Origin: Lonicera japonica
Lineage: Eukaryota > Streptophyta > Magnoliopsida > Dipsacales > Caprifoliaceae
DNA: 64,000 nucleotides
Assembly: GCA_021464415.1 (NCBI GenBank)
Contig: CM038467.1
Coordinates: 36,177,226-36,241,225 of the forward strand
Direction: 5' to 3'
Below, one piece after another: positions 23,111 through 34,800 of the stretch; positions within the stretch are counted from its first letter, which is position 1; each line of letters opens with the position of its first letter. Below the pieces are notes generated by a model, which was not told the DNA's origin, searched no databases, and saw only the letters and a list, made by a program, of their open reading frames with translations. The position numbers were made by a program, and so were the translations under genes.

Positions 23111-23427
23111 ACTTGCTTTGTCCACATTAGCTCTCTCTCTTGTTGATCTCTCTCTTTCTTGCTCTGTTTTTGTAGAATGAAATGTTTGGAGGGAATATAA
23201 GGAGCATACATATTAATTTTGGAGGGAAAGTTTAATGCAAGATGGACCAAAATACCCATCAAAATAACGTGCTCCGTCTACTTGATTGACGGAAAGTAGA
23301 GCGAAGGACTAAATTGAAGCGCGGTGAAAACATTGGGGAGTGGAAAGTCGGAAAATGAAGTTTAAGGACGAAAGTGACAATTGGGGCAAACTTTAAGGGA
23401 CTAAAGTGTCGAAAACTCTTTTAAATT

Positions 23428-24157
23428 CCTTTTTTCAGATGCAATATAAATATCAGTTTTGTACGAACAAATTTTTTTTTTTCTCTCTAATACACAGATT
23501 TATAGGAACTTTGTGATTGATGATGGAGGGCGTGGGTTTATAGAGTTGGTGCGGCAAAAGAGTTGTTGAACGTATTGTTTAACAACTTGGACATTAGTAA
23601 AGTTTGTGGTCTAGACATTAGTATAAAGTTTGTGGTCTAGACATTAGTATAAAAGTTTGTCATTTTCCGACTATCTCCCTTTCTGTGTTGGTCTTCTCAT
23701 TTTTGTGGAAGATAATTATATCACTCTCTTGTTTAAATTAAGACTTTATTTGATTTTTATCTTTTTATAATAATATATTAATTTCAACACATTTTATTTA
23801 GAATACAATAATTTTAAGAAAAAAAATAGTTAATATTGAAATATATTTACTATAGTTAGTGAGACATATAACATAAGTTATATTTTAAAAAACAACTTGG
23901 ACACTTAACCCAGTAGAATCTTAATTTAAAAAATATCAGGTATATTTAAACACATTAAATCTAATACACGTATACTCATGTGTCGAATCACCACTTCGTA
24001 TATTTAATTTGTGGCATCAAACATAAAAAGTGTAAGAGTACTCCGAAAATTATAAAAAGAAATATATAAAAAAATTATCCATTTATAATTTTTTTCATAA
24101 TATAGCTCACCTCTCTCAACAAACCTAGATCTGCCCTTGTTATGCCGATTGCCCCCC

Positions 24158-24190
<33 letters not shown>

Positions 24191-25509
24191 TCTTATTTTG
24201 AGGTATCGGCCCATCTAAAATTGCAAGATTGAAATTATGTCCATATGACTATTATTGTTTTCAATGCACACTGAATCATAATTGGTGATTAAATATTTAA
24301 ATGTAGTCAAATATTCTGAATCATGACCATCCTTCTCACAATCTCAAACAATTTGTTATCTCGTCGTATTCGTTCGATTTTTAAATAATTATTTCATGCT
24401 CAATTAAAGTTTTCTTCTAAATACCTAGAGTACAGCCATGAATAAAATACAATAAACCTTCTTAAGTAATTATCCTTTGGCACTTCATATTTTAAAATTT
24501 TAAAAATAACATTAAAACCCCCTTAAACTAGTGAAATTCACTTTTTCGTTAACACCGTTAACACAATCATAAAAATGTCCAAAATGACCTTTTAAATAAG
24601 TCCAACTACAGAACTTGCACTCACCAAAAAAATCATAGTTATACGTGTAGGTTTTACTCTATTTTATTCTTTTTCCGTGTTTTTGGGTACACAGGCTTAA
24701 TGATGTGTATCCGCTTTGACTCCTTATTTTCTCCTCCCTTTGACCTAGCATACTATTATCTACTTTTTTCATATTTTGAAAATTAAAGTAGCACCACAAT
24801 GGATAATTTTATTTTTTTGTCATATGATATAATGAATATATTTTTATTTTTATGTTCATAGATTCTGAATTAGCAATGATTTAAATCTTTTATTATGCTT
24901 ATGTGATAGGTAGATAAACATATAATGTTTTGGGTTTTGCTGTGGACCTTTCTCTTAAAAGAAAAAAAAAAGTAAAACATATAATGAAACATAAAAACTT
25001 TAATCTTGTAAATATGAGATATGCGAGTTATGAAGAAAACAAAATGCAACCACCGAGAGTCTTCCTCTATAACAACACGCAAATATATATAATAAAGTTG
25101 TAAGTAGTGTGATAAATCCTTATTTGTTTACTTAATTTTATTTTTCTTGCTTTTTACAAATCAAATTATAAAGTGTACTCTTATGTTAGAACAAATAAAT
25201 TACTTTGGAATTACTTACTTTTTCTTATTTTCTTCTTATGTAATTTGTTGTTATTAAAGCATTACATTTACCAAGCTTAAGCTTCTTCCCATTTTGAGCC
25301 CTTTTGGCAACTTAACACTCATGCATATCCAAACCCTGATTCCACTTTGGGCCCTTATACTTACTATATTAAGTGCCCAATTAGTTTCCCTTGTGCACTA
25401 TCATAGGGCCGGACCACATTTGGGTGTATATAATTACAAAGAGAAAAATTTTGGATGCATTTTTATTTTTATTTTACATAAGCCAGGAATTTACATCAGC
25501 CATAATAAA
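23428..25509. other. Intergenic DNA between Pack-MULE and second hAT element
   Basis: No gene was recognised. It holds a short tandem at 23590-23660 built on TTTGTGGTCTAGACATTAGT, a 29-base C run at 24160-24188 and AT-rich DNA. The stretch 24230-24370 faintly resembles 3720-3780. Confidence 0.5.
24160..24188. repeat. Poly-C homopolymer run, 29 bases
   Basis: An unbroken run of C, preceded by GCCCCCCAA. It could form an i-motif, or a G-quadruplex on the other strand. Length in the assembly is likely unreliable. Confidence 0.9.
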
Positions 25510-26186
25510 TAATGGCGGAGTCAGAATTTTTGTTCAGGTAGAGCCAAACGCTAGAATCACAAGAAGATTTTTTTGCATATACTATAATAAGGCCAAAATC
25601 AAAATATCATATTAAAATACTTAACGTTTTATACATCAAAAACAAAAATAACATATATTTAGTTACAATATTCCCCTTCAAGACTTCATATTTTGATAGC
25701 ACTGAATGATATCTTCATTATCGTTAGCTTCAAAAACATCTTTCTCAATATATGGGACCAAGCAATCATTAAATAAATTAACATTAATAAATAATAACCA
25801 ACAAACAAATATATTAACAATCTAAGAAACAAATCAACATTAAAACACCTAATTCTTAATATTCAAAATTTTAAAACAAAATGTATAAGATTATAAAAAA
25901 GAAATCTAATTTAAAATACCTGAACAAATGAAGAATGAAGATGGAAAGAGGAGTTACTGCATTGCTGGTTGCTACTGCAAAAAAAATGGAGGCTGTGTCA
26001 AAAAAAAACAAAAAGAAACAGTGCTTTGAAGAAGAAGAAAGGGGAGAAAGGGGCGGAGGCTACTGCATTCCTTTCTATCTTATAAGTTATAACGTAATCT
26101 ATATTACAAAGTCGCACCCGAACTTATACATCTATTTACACGCTGCACCCCCGCGCAAAAACCTTACCTAACTTTACTTAGCTAAC

Positions 26187-27915
26187 TGACGTCTCCAAAA
26201 TAGTGCATTGTGTTATAGCCTAAGTGCAGGCACGTCAAGTTGTAATAAAGTCTCGAAAGTCCGAGTGTCAAACCACAGGGATAGTCGAAAACGAATGGAA
26301 TGAATTACGGATTAAATGATTTTTTTTTCAATTTTGTAAGTTGGATTGGTTGTAGAATAACATAAATTTAAATCGGTAGTGAAAATTAATAAGAAAGCAC
26401 TAAGGTAGGTGGAGGTTAGTTACGATTTAAGAGACGGTGATCACTAGCTCATACAAAGATTTCAACACAAGGTTTCTCGAGATATGGGGAATGTTGGTGT
26501 ATCTCTCAATAGCAAGGGGTGCGACGCTAGGCAACTCATTCCCGGATTGAAACTATATTAAGAAAGAGACAAACGACATTCCACCAAAGACGAGGTTATC
26601 ATTCCTACTTTTTAGCTACGGGTGTGAAGCAAGGCAACCCATTCCCGATGAAGCTAATCCGAGATAGATATGACAAACTCATCATAAAAAGACTCATGGT
26701 TTAAAGAATGAAAATTAGAAAGTGAATCCTAACAATGAAACGGAATGAAGTTTATGGTATAAATTTGTCATCTCATTATTTATCACCTGTGGTAGAAAAT
26801 AAAGAGTCTAAGTATCACATATAGTGTAAGAAGCACTCAATATATCAATAAATGAATCAAAGATAAGCTAAACAAATTTATAATCCATCTATGGAGTTTT
26901 ATGAACTATTTATAATTTCTACAAAGAGGACAACAACTCCATGAATGGGGGAAAGAGACTATAAGCTTTCTAGAACCATATAAATATGTTGTATGTTCAT
27001 TAACAACCAAGAACTAAATATACAAGGCATACAAAGTCTTAACTTAATATGAAAATACCTAGAAAGCTTGAAATAATGGAAGATATGATGAAGAAAAGGA
27101 TTCACAAATATTTATCAAACTTTAAACATGGATTGAGTCATTAATCACCGAAAATTATATCGCGATTCACCTCCGTAACCTTAGTAATAGACTACTCCAT
27201 AATAAATGAAAGAACAAATATTATAGAAGAAGAAATTATTCTTACAAATTAAACACTTACAAAAGAAAATGAAGAACAATACTCAAGAGCTCTCCCTTCT
27301 CTCTAGAACTTGTAAGTGTGTAAAACTAGATAATAATCTATCTCCCTTGATCCCTTAAACTCCAAAGCTAGCTAAGAGTGTACTTAAATTAATAAACAAA
27401 ACAAGGAAAATTTCTAGGAACAATATTCCCAAAAATAAGGCTAAAAGGAGCAGGTAGTTGGTGTACTCGCCAGGCCATGATCGATCATGGTTATGTCCAT
27501 GATCGATCATGGAAGTGTTCTGCCAGAAATTTTGTAAGCCATGATCGATCATGGAAGTGTTCTGCCAGAAATTTTGTAAGCCATGATCAATCATGGAAAT
27601 GCTCTACCAGAAATTTTGTAAGCCATGATAGATCATGGCTTTGCCCATGATCGATCATGGGCCTGGAACATCTCACTCAGCACTTTTGTAAGCTATCTAG
27701 GCTAGCTCTTGATCACTTCATGCAATGCCATTGTATTCTAATCCTACAAACACATGGAATACTACAAAATATACACCAACTTGGGCCATGTTAGAAACAA
27801 CACTCGCTAAGGCACTAATCTCAAGAGAAGTGGATAATTAGGCATGATTAAAGCAACAAACGCGTCAAGCGACTCCGGGAAGGAGCTTAAACATGACAAT
27901 ATTATGCATTTATCA
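26187..27915 (-). mobile_element. Solo LTR of the Athila family, 1729 bp
   Basis: It is homologous to the LTRs at 6293 and 16689 (for example TAGCCTAAGTGCAGGCACG and the Mutator-free middle) but more diverged. The borders are TGACGTCTCC and GCATTTATCA. A perfect 5-bp target duplication CTAAC lies at 26182-26186 and 27916-27920. With no internal sequence and an intact duplication, it is a solo LTR left by LTR-LTR recombination. Confidence 0.92.
27476..27659. promoter_or_regulatory. Palindrome array in the solo LTR (6 copies)
   Basis: Six palindromes of the CATGATCGATCATG type are present, two with one changed base. Three units share the spacer TTCTGCCAGAAATTTTGTAA or a close variant. The array has more copies than the four in the intact Athila LTRs but sits at the same relative position. 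Confidence 0.6.
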
Positions 27916-28127
27916 CTAACCTATATTACAATACCCTCGCCCTTAACTTATATATTTAATCGCACACAACACCTTTGCCCAAAACCTTAGTTCACTTACA
28001 CAATGACCTCTACTTTTTCCCTTCTCACGCAGCAACCCTTATACTCTCTAAAAAATTTCAAAAAGTCCAAGCCTCACCCTCACAAAATTTTCAAAAAGTC
28101 CAGGTGGGACGCCCTCACGTGCCTCTG

Positions 28128-28478
28128 CCCCTAGTTTCTACTGCCAAAAATAAAAAAATGGAGGCTGCGTTTCTAAAAAAAACAAAAATTAAAACAACAG
28201 TACTTTGTTGAAGCAAAAGAAAGGGAAGAGAAGAGCGGAGGCTGCTACATTCCTTTCTATCTTATAATTTATAACCTAATCTATATTACAAAATCGTACC
28301 CTGAACTTATACATCTATTTATGCACTGCACCCCAGCCCAAAAACCTTACCTAACTTTACTTAACTAATTTATATTACGACACCTTGCCTTGAACTTATA
28401 CATTTAATCGTGCACAACACCCTCTCCCAAAACCTTAGTTCACTTACACAATGACCCCTAATTTTTCCCTTCTCATAC
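28128..28478. mobile_element. Second, truncated copy of hAT-like interior
   Basis: This repeats 25960-26186 joined to 27916-28030 (that is, the hAT interior without the solo LTR), from AATGGAGGCTG to CCTTCTCATA. It is cut at 28478 by LTR A of element Y. Lacking the solo LTR, it shows what the hAT site looked like before that insertion. Confidence 0.75.
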
Positions 28479-30016
28479 TGTGAGAATCCGCAAATGCGAC
28501 CCCCGGGTCTCGTTCCCGTTCTTGGGCTTTTGGAACGTCGGAGAGGATTTCGTCGTTCCATTTGCTTCTATATGTTGATAATTCCTATCAAGTGTCCTTA
28601 TGTTCTATTTCTAGATGCAAGAGGGTTCATTCAGAGTCACCAGTACGTTTTACAGGAAAATGGACAAACAGTTGTGTAAGAGAAAAGACTACAGATAAGC
28701 CTTTATTTACGTGTTTGTCTACGAAACCAGGATTCTATAGGGTTCGGAAACTATATTACGGTTTGGGAAGGTGTTAAACACACATTCCGCCCTTTCGTTC
28801 TCTAGTGGTCTTATATGTTTATTTTATGTTGAAAAACTTGGATGCTTTTACTGACAGTCTATTACTTTCCAAGTGAAAAACCCTAATTCTTGGGAAAAAC
28901 AGGGAAAGGGATAAAAATCTTTGTGTTCCGAGATTCGAGATCCAATGTTTTTATTTCGAAAGACATAAATATAAGTGACAAAAGTTGTTTTATTTTGAGA
29001 GAGGGTTTCCCGTATTATTTCCTCAGATAATGACGGATTTCTCGTGTTTTGAATACTTTTGTAAAAGTTCGGATCTTGTATCGGGACTAATTTAATATGG
29101 AATTAGAACTCTTTGAAGGAAATTTTATCAGACACGTCGCAGTCTAAAAAGACAGGATATATTGATTTTAATTCCTAGATAAGTTTTATCAGTCTGGGTT
29201 TTGAAAACAGGATTTTATCCGGATGATAATGTACTTATTCTTTTGATTTTGCGAACGGTTTTATCAGGGTCTTTTGTTTTGAAAACAGTAAACTATTTGT
29301 AACTTGGCAATAAGTTTATTCAAATAAAACGTGGACAGAACAACAGAAGTAAAACAAGTACACATATATCCAATGCTAAATACTAGAAGATAATTTCTTT
29401 ACCTTCCCGACGAGAATAATAATAAGAAAGAAAATATAATATGGCAGAGAGATCTCCGGCGATAATAATCTTTTCTTTCTTTAGATATTTCCGAAAATTC
29501 GATTCCAGAAGCGGGACACGTCGAGTGTCGAGAATAGATTCGATAATTCTTCAGAGATAAAACGATAATAGAAAATATTTGATAGAAGAACAGAAAATCA
29601 GATTTTAAAACTTAGAATTCTTAGATCCCAAGTTGCTGTCCCTTGAACCCTTGGGGGTGTTGGCCTATTTATAGTGCTCGGGGAAGAATGTCGCGCGACA
29701 CTTCCCCAGAAAGGGCATGTGTCGCCCGACAATGTGTACATGTCGCGCGACAAACAGCTAAAATGATGTTTCTGACAGACTAATGTGTCAGAGAGTGGAT
29801 GATCTAGTGTCAGAAGGGTTTGTCGCGCGACACAATGGGGATTGTCGCGCGACATACCCAATTGTCGTGCGACAATTCCTCTTAAAAATAGGTTTGTTTG
29901 GCCAACAAACCCCTTCGGGGCAGTCCTAGGTGTTCGGGTGGGTCTTGGACTCCAAAAACAATACTTCTCGAAGGTCGTTAGAGTTCTTGCAGAGGTCACG
30001 GATCGGGGTGTCTACA
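28479..30016 (-). repeat. LTR A (3' LTR of element Y)
   Basis: It runs from TGTGAGAATCCGC to GGGGTGTCTACA. It is homologous to LTRs B and C over the full length but clearly more diverged than they are from each other, so Y is not simply the parent of X's recent duplication. Six TGTCGCGCGACA-type palindromes occur at 29689-29874. Confidence 0.9.
29665..29874 (-). promoter_or_regulatory. LTR A promoter: palindrome cluster upstream of TATA
   Basis: On the minus strand CTATAAATAG (29665-29674) is preceded by six TGTCGCGCGACA-type palindromes (29689-29874), some with one mismatch. The nearest palindrome is 14 bp from the TATA-like site. Confidence 0.65.
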
Positions 30017-31652
30017 GACCCTCTCGACTCAATCTCCTTACTCACAAGGAATTGAGGCGACTGGAAGAGATCGTGGTCTATGGCTCCCACAAGAACTCTA
30101 AGGAAGTGTGTGCATGCAGAAGTGCTTCGTGAATGCCTCTTGGAGAGGGCTTGTGTTTGGTTTTGCCTCCGGAGAGGGCTTGTGTTACCTCCTTGCCTCT
30201 TTCGAGGACTTTTATTTGCTCCACTTGCCTCAGATGGGAGGACTACCACTGCTATACTCGCCTCAGATGGGAGGACTACCATTGCCACACTTTGCCTCTC
30301 TGAAAGGGCTTTGATATTCTCGCCTCATGTGGGAGGACTACCATTGCTACACTGTGCCTCTCTGGGAGGGCTTTGATCTTCTTGCCTCAGGTGGGAGGAC
30401 TACCATTGCTACATTGTGCCTCTCTGGGAGGGTTTTGTTCTTCTCGCCTCATGTGGGAGGACTACCATTGCTACACTGTACCTCTCTGGGAGGGCTTTGT
30501 TCTTCTCGCCTCGTGTGGGAGGACTACCATTGCTACACTGTGCCTCTCTGGGAGGGTTTTGATCTTCTCGCCTCAGGTGGGAGGACTACCATTGTTACAC
30601 TGTGCCTCTCTGAGAGGGCTTTGTTCTTCTCGCCTCATGTGGGAGGACTAACATTGCTACACTGTGCCTCTCTGGGAGGGCTTTGTTCTGTAGAAAGAAA
30701 AAAATTGCCTCTGGGAGGGCTTTTTGTGAGTACTTTTGCCTCTAGCGAGGGCTTGTGCTCGTGATTTGCCTCGAGGAGGGCTTGTGTTCGTGATTTGCCT
30801 CGAGGAGGGCTTGTGTTGTACTCTGGTGAATTGGTTGTCTCTCTTAGACTGCTAGAGTGAGAGAGAGATATTTCGTGAGAAAAAAGAGCTTCTCGGAGTT
30901 TTAACTTTGTCCGGATGTCCGTTTTCCTGTATCTTTTTGAACTTTTGCTCTCATGTTTTCCTCGAGTGAAGATACTTTTCTCAGAAAATAGTTTTTGAAT
31001 TTCTTTCGCTCTTCACAGAGTGGTGATTCGAGATTTTTCCAATCCACCTCTTCTGCATCGTGCTGAAAAGAAAATTTGCTTGAAAGGTCAATCTCTGATC
31101 TCTGATCCCTTTAGTTCTCACTTTTTGGTGGGTCCACATCGTTTTCTGTTTTTCGATGTCCTTATTTCTCCCTCTTTTTGGGAAAGACTTTTCCTGGCCT
31201 TCTCTGTTTTTGACCAAGAGTCTTTTTTATCCCTTTGTCGTGATCAAGAGTCTTACTCACCCAAAACGAAGCCTTGAGCCGGTTTTGGCATAGCTGTCAC
31301 TTTTGGTGTGGCTCTCCCTGTCACTTTGCATTTCTGTTTCTCTTGCTCGCTCTGGGCACTCATGTGGGTTCTTTCTCTTTTCTACTCTTTCAATTTTTTC
31401 TATTCCTGTCTTATTCTGATATTTTGCTTTTTCTTTTTGATGATCTTGGTCCTTCTTGGGAGATCAGAGACTACTTTAATCACTGTATTTTGTTCTCGCA
31501 TTTTCGGAGAGATGGTTTGGAAGTCCTTTCCTTAAATTTTCATCATGGGTGTGCGGTACTCAAAAAGGTTTTTGAAAACTATTTCTTAGAAGCATTCCTG
31601 CTGGAGAAAAAATGAGACAAAGGTCAAAAAAAAATCAGGGAAGAGGCCAAAA
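30017..31652. repeat. Element Y 3' region with ~62-bp tandem repeats
   Basis: Beside the LTR is a purine-rich tract on the minus strand (GAGTCGAGAGGGTC at 30017-30030, the polypurine tract). From about 30230 to 30690 runs a tandem array of ~62 bp units containing GTGGGAGGACTACCATTGC and GCCTCTCTGGGAGGGCTTTG, about seven copies. The rest to 31652 matches 43147-43770 in element X and shows no conserved reading frame. The frames that run through the array are by-products of its period. Hypervariable tandem repeats in this position are known for Tat/Ogre elements. Confidence 0.75.
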
Positions 31653-31759
31653 TGTCGCGCGACATCTCAATGGAGAGGAGTTTGTCGCGCGACAATGATC
31701 CTGTTTGTCGCGTGACAATGATCTTGTTTGTCGCGCGACAATCTGAACCAGTATATAAG
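31653..31759 (+). promoter_or_regulatory. Promoter of antisense PMD gene in Y: four palindromes plus TATA
   Basis: TGTCGCGCGACA copies start at 31653 and 31683 (perfect), with one mismatch at 31705, and perfect at 31729. TATATAAG lies at 31752-31759, 137 bp before the ATG at 31897. The leader between them is pyrimidine-rich. The same layout occurs in element X. Confidence 0.65.
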
Positions 31760-31896
31760 CCCCTTGCTGAGCTCATTCCACCTCATTCTCTCATTTCTCC
31801 TTCTCTCTCTAGCTCTCTTTATCTCTTCTCTCAAGCGCGGAAGCCCTGCTGTTTTTCTGATTTTTCTGACTTTCTCACTACTCCATTTATACATAG

Positions 31897-34800
31897 ATGG
31901 ACCCTGCACAACCAGATAGACTGGAGGGTGACCAGGAGGAGGTCACCTTTACCGATGCTCAGGGCGTTCTTCGGTACAGCCCTCATCATGATGACTGGGC
32001 GGACCTCAACTGGTATGGCGAGGATGGGGTGGACCGCGGTCGGGCGGTGGTCTACCGAGATGTTACCCGGGCTATTCCAGTCCCAGATGTTCCATGGCTC
32101 TTGATGGAGCCTGTTTCTCATGAGATCCATCGACGGTCTCTGGTATGTTTCCTTGAAATTCCTTCCTTTCGTGTATTTATTCTTTCTATTATTTCTGTCG
32201 TTTCCTACATGTATTTTGAATAATGTTAGTATCCATGTCTGCTTAAAAATAACGTCCAACTTAGTGAACACATACTTTTACTTGTGATACCCTTTTAGAA
32301 AATTACATAATTTACCCCTATAACCATATAACTCTCATAATTACACCAAAGTACCCTCAGGTTTGAAAAAATTACATAATTTACCCCTATAACCCTATAA
32401 CTCTCATAATTACACCAAAGTACCCTCAACTTTGGAAAATTACATAATTTACCCCTATAACCCTGTAACTCTCATAATTACACCAAAGACCCTCAGGTTT
32501 GAAAAAATTACATAATTTACCCTTATAACCCTATAACTCTCATAATTACACCAAAGTGCCCTCAGATTTGGAAAATTACATAATTTACCCCTATAACCCC
32601 ATAACTCTCAAAATTACACCAAAGTACCCTCAAGTTTTGAAAAATTATATATTTTACCCCTATAACCCCATAACTCTCGTAATTACACCAAAGTACCCTC
32701 AGGTTTTAGAAAATTTACATAATTTACCCTTATAACCTTATAACTCTCATAATTACACCAAAGTACCCTCAGGTTTGAAAAATTACATAATTTACCCCTA
32801 TAACCCCATAACTCTCATAATTACACCAAAGTACCCTTAGGTTTTGGAAAATTACATATTTTACCCCTATAACCCCATAACTCTCATAATTACACCAAAG
32901 TACCCTCAGGTTTGAAAAATTACGTAATTTACCCCTATAACCCCATAACTCTCCTAATTACACCAAAGTACCCTCAGGTTTGAAAAATTATATAATTTAC
33001 CCCTATAACCCCATAACTCTCATAATTACACCAAAGTACCCTCAAGTTTAGAAAATTCCATAATTTACCCCTATAACCCTATAACTCTCATAATTACACC
33101 AAAGTACCCTTAGGTTTTGGAAAATTACATAATTTACCTATAACCTTATAACTCTCATAATTACACCAAAGTACCCACAGGTTTTGGAAAATTACATAAT
33201 TTACCCCTATAATCCTATATTTATATATACATTACTTTTTGTTGTCTGCAGTGGGTTGGCCGAGGTTGGGGTTCTCCCAACACTATTTCTCTGGAGTGGC
33301 GACAGGCACCGGTCCCTATCCAGGAGTTGCTCCTTGCGACTCCATTTGGTCCTTTTTTCGATGCCCTCCCGGAGCGGGTATCTAGGGCGGCTGTGCTGGT
33401 GTCGGCTCTGGCTTCTCACTGGTGGGACACCACTCATACCTTCCATTAGAGCTGGGTCGAGATGACGATGACCCCCTGGACCTATTTGCTCTGACCGGGA
33501 TTCCTTCAAGGGGCTTCCTATCTAGATCAATGTCCCTTTGCATCTGACGGCAGAGGGTATCATCAACGCACTAGGGTGGTTTCCTGAGCGACAGAGTTCG
33601 GGTGATACGATCCCTCGGGCGATTTTGGTCACGTGTCTGGCGACAGAGAGAGCCCGGCTAGTTGCTTCTGGAGCACCGATGACCCATCAGGAGGCGCGTC
33701 AGTATACCCGTGTCCTCCTCTTATTGACACTCCATGATCTGTTCGACGCCCGTGGGGGGGACACAGCCCATCTCTGGTGGCTGCCCTATCTTCGAGATTT
33801 TAGTATCATGTTCGACTATGACTGGGGGTTTTATCCTTACCGTTATTTACGATGCTATGGACCAGGTTTCCCGTCATTTAGCTCTGAACCTCAAGGGCTT
33901 TTCATTGCTGTGGGAGGTACATACTTTTGTTCCTTTATCTTTGTTTTCAGTCCTTTACATACTATCTGTTTTTTATTGCTGATATTCTTTATGTTTCCTC
34001 TTCAGAGTTGGTTCGTGGCCTATACATGCCTGGGTCGCGCCCAGGTGGATCTCCTCGTTGAGAACGAGGATCAGTTCCCCCTTCTCCGCCGATTCATCAC
34101 GGGGAACTACAGGGCTCCCTATGTATACCGGACTCAGGAGACCGGAGCTGATGCAGTCCATGACCTGCTGGAGGAGCAGGTAAATATCCTAGTATTTTTT
34201 CTTTTCAAATAGATAAATAGTAAATATAATACAAATAACTGAAATAAAATTTTATTTTTGTTTAGATTGAGTGGGCCCCCTGGGGTGATCTGGGCCTCCA
34301 CTTCGGATATGGCCGCGCTCTGACCGCCTTGAGGACCAGGCGGCTTATCAGGGATGAGTACGGCCTCCACTTCTACTTGGGCAAGAGAGTTATTCGCCAG
34401 CACACACTAGCCCAGTGGCCCGAGTTCCTTTGTTTTTGCCGGTTCTGATGAGGCGGACGGGTGAGATAGACCCGATGACGGTGCAGGCGTTGGTCGACGG
34501 TCTCGGCTTTCAGACGTTCACCGAGGAAGGAGATTATGCTGTCTTTGCTGCCCGTTACTTAATGAGGGAGCCGAAGGGGACTCGAGGACGGGTCTTCTAT
34601 GAGAGATATCGGGCATTGGGAGGCGATCCCAACTATATACGAGGACAGACTCATTTGTCCAGGACGGTTCCCGGTCAGCTGCCGCCTATCCCTGATCAGA
34701 GGGACAATATTCTTGACTCTGATGATGATGACCCCGAGGGTGAGAGGGGTGTCCCTGCTGCTACTGAGGGAGGTGATGGTAGGCCTGCGGGCGGTGATGA

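Larger units (their letters stand above)
21785..23418. mobile_element. Pack-MULE, 1634 bp, carrying two host gene fragments
   Basis: The terminal inverted repeats start GAGTTTTCGACACTTTAG and extend about 270 bp on each side (21785-22050 and 23155-23418). A perfect 9-bp target duplication TTTTAAATT lies at 21776-21784 and 23419-23427. There is no transposase. The interior (22455-23110) holds two gene fragments in the same orientation, from a UDP-glucuronate 4-epimerase and from a BAHD acyltransferase, so this is a chimeric gene-capturing element. Confidence 0.9.
25510..28127. mobile_element. hAT-like non-autonomous element split by a solo LTR
   Basis: The left end AATGGCGGAGTCAGA and the right end (GTGCCTCTGCCCCT, inverted) resemble the ends of the element at 4877-5480. 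The inner right part shares ACTCTCTAAAAAATTTCAAAAAG with it. A clean 8-bp duplication is not visible. The solo LTR 26187-27915 interrupts it. An A/G-rich stretch near 25960-26060 is repeated at 28140-28240. Confidence 0.65.

Noticed and set aside
30080..30764. Long repetitive reading frames through the tandem array of element Y
   Set aside because: Frames follow the repeat period, differ from the matching region of X and have no recognisable domain.
31020..31615. Phe/Leu-rich frames upstream of the PMD gene that might encode a membrane protein
   Set aside because: The matching region in X does not keep the same protein; pyrimidine-rich leader DNA gives such frames by chance.
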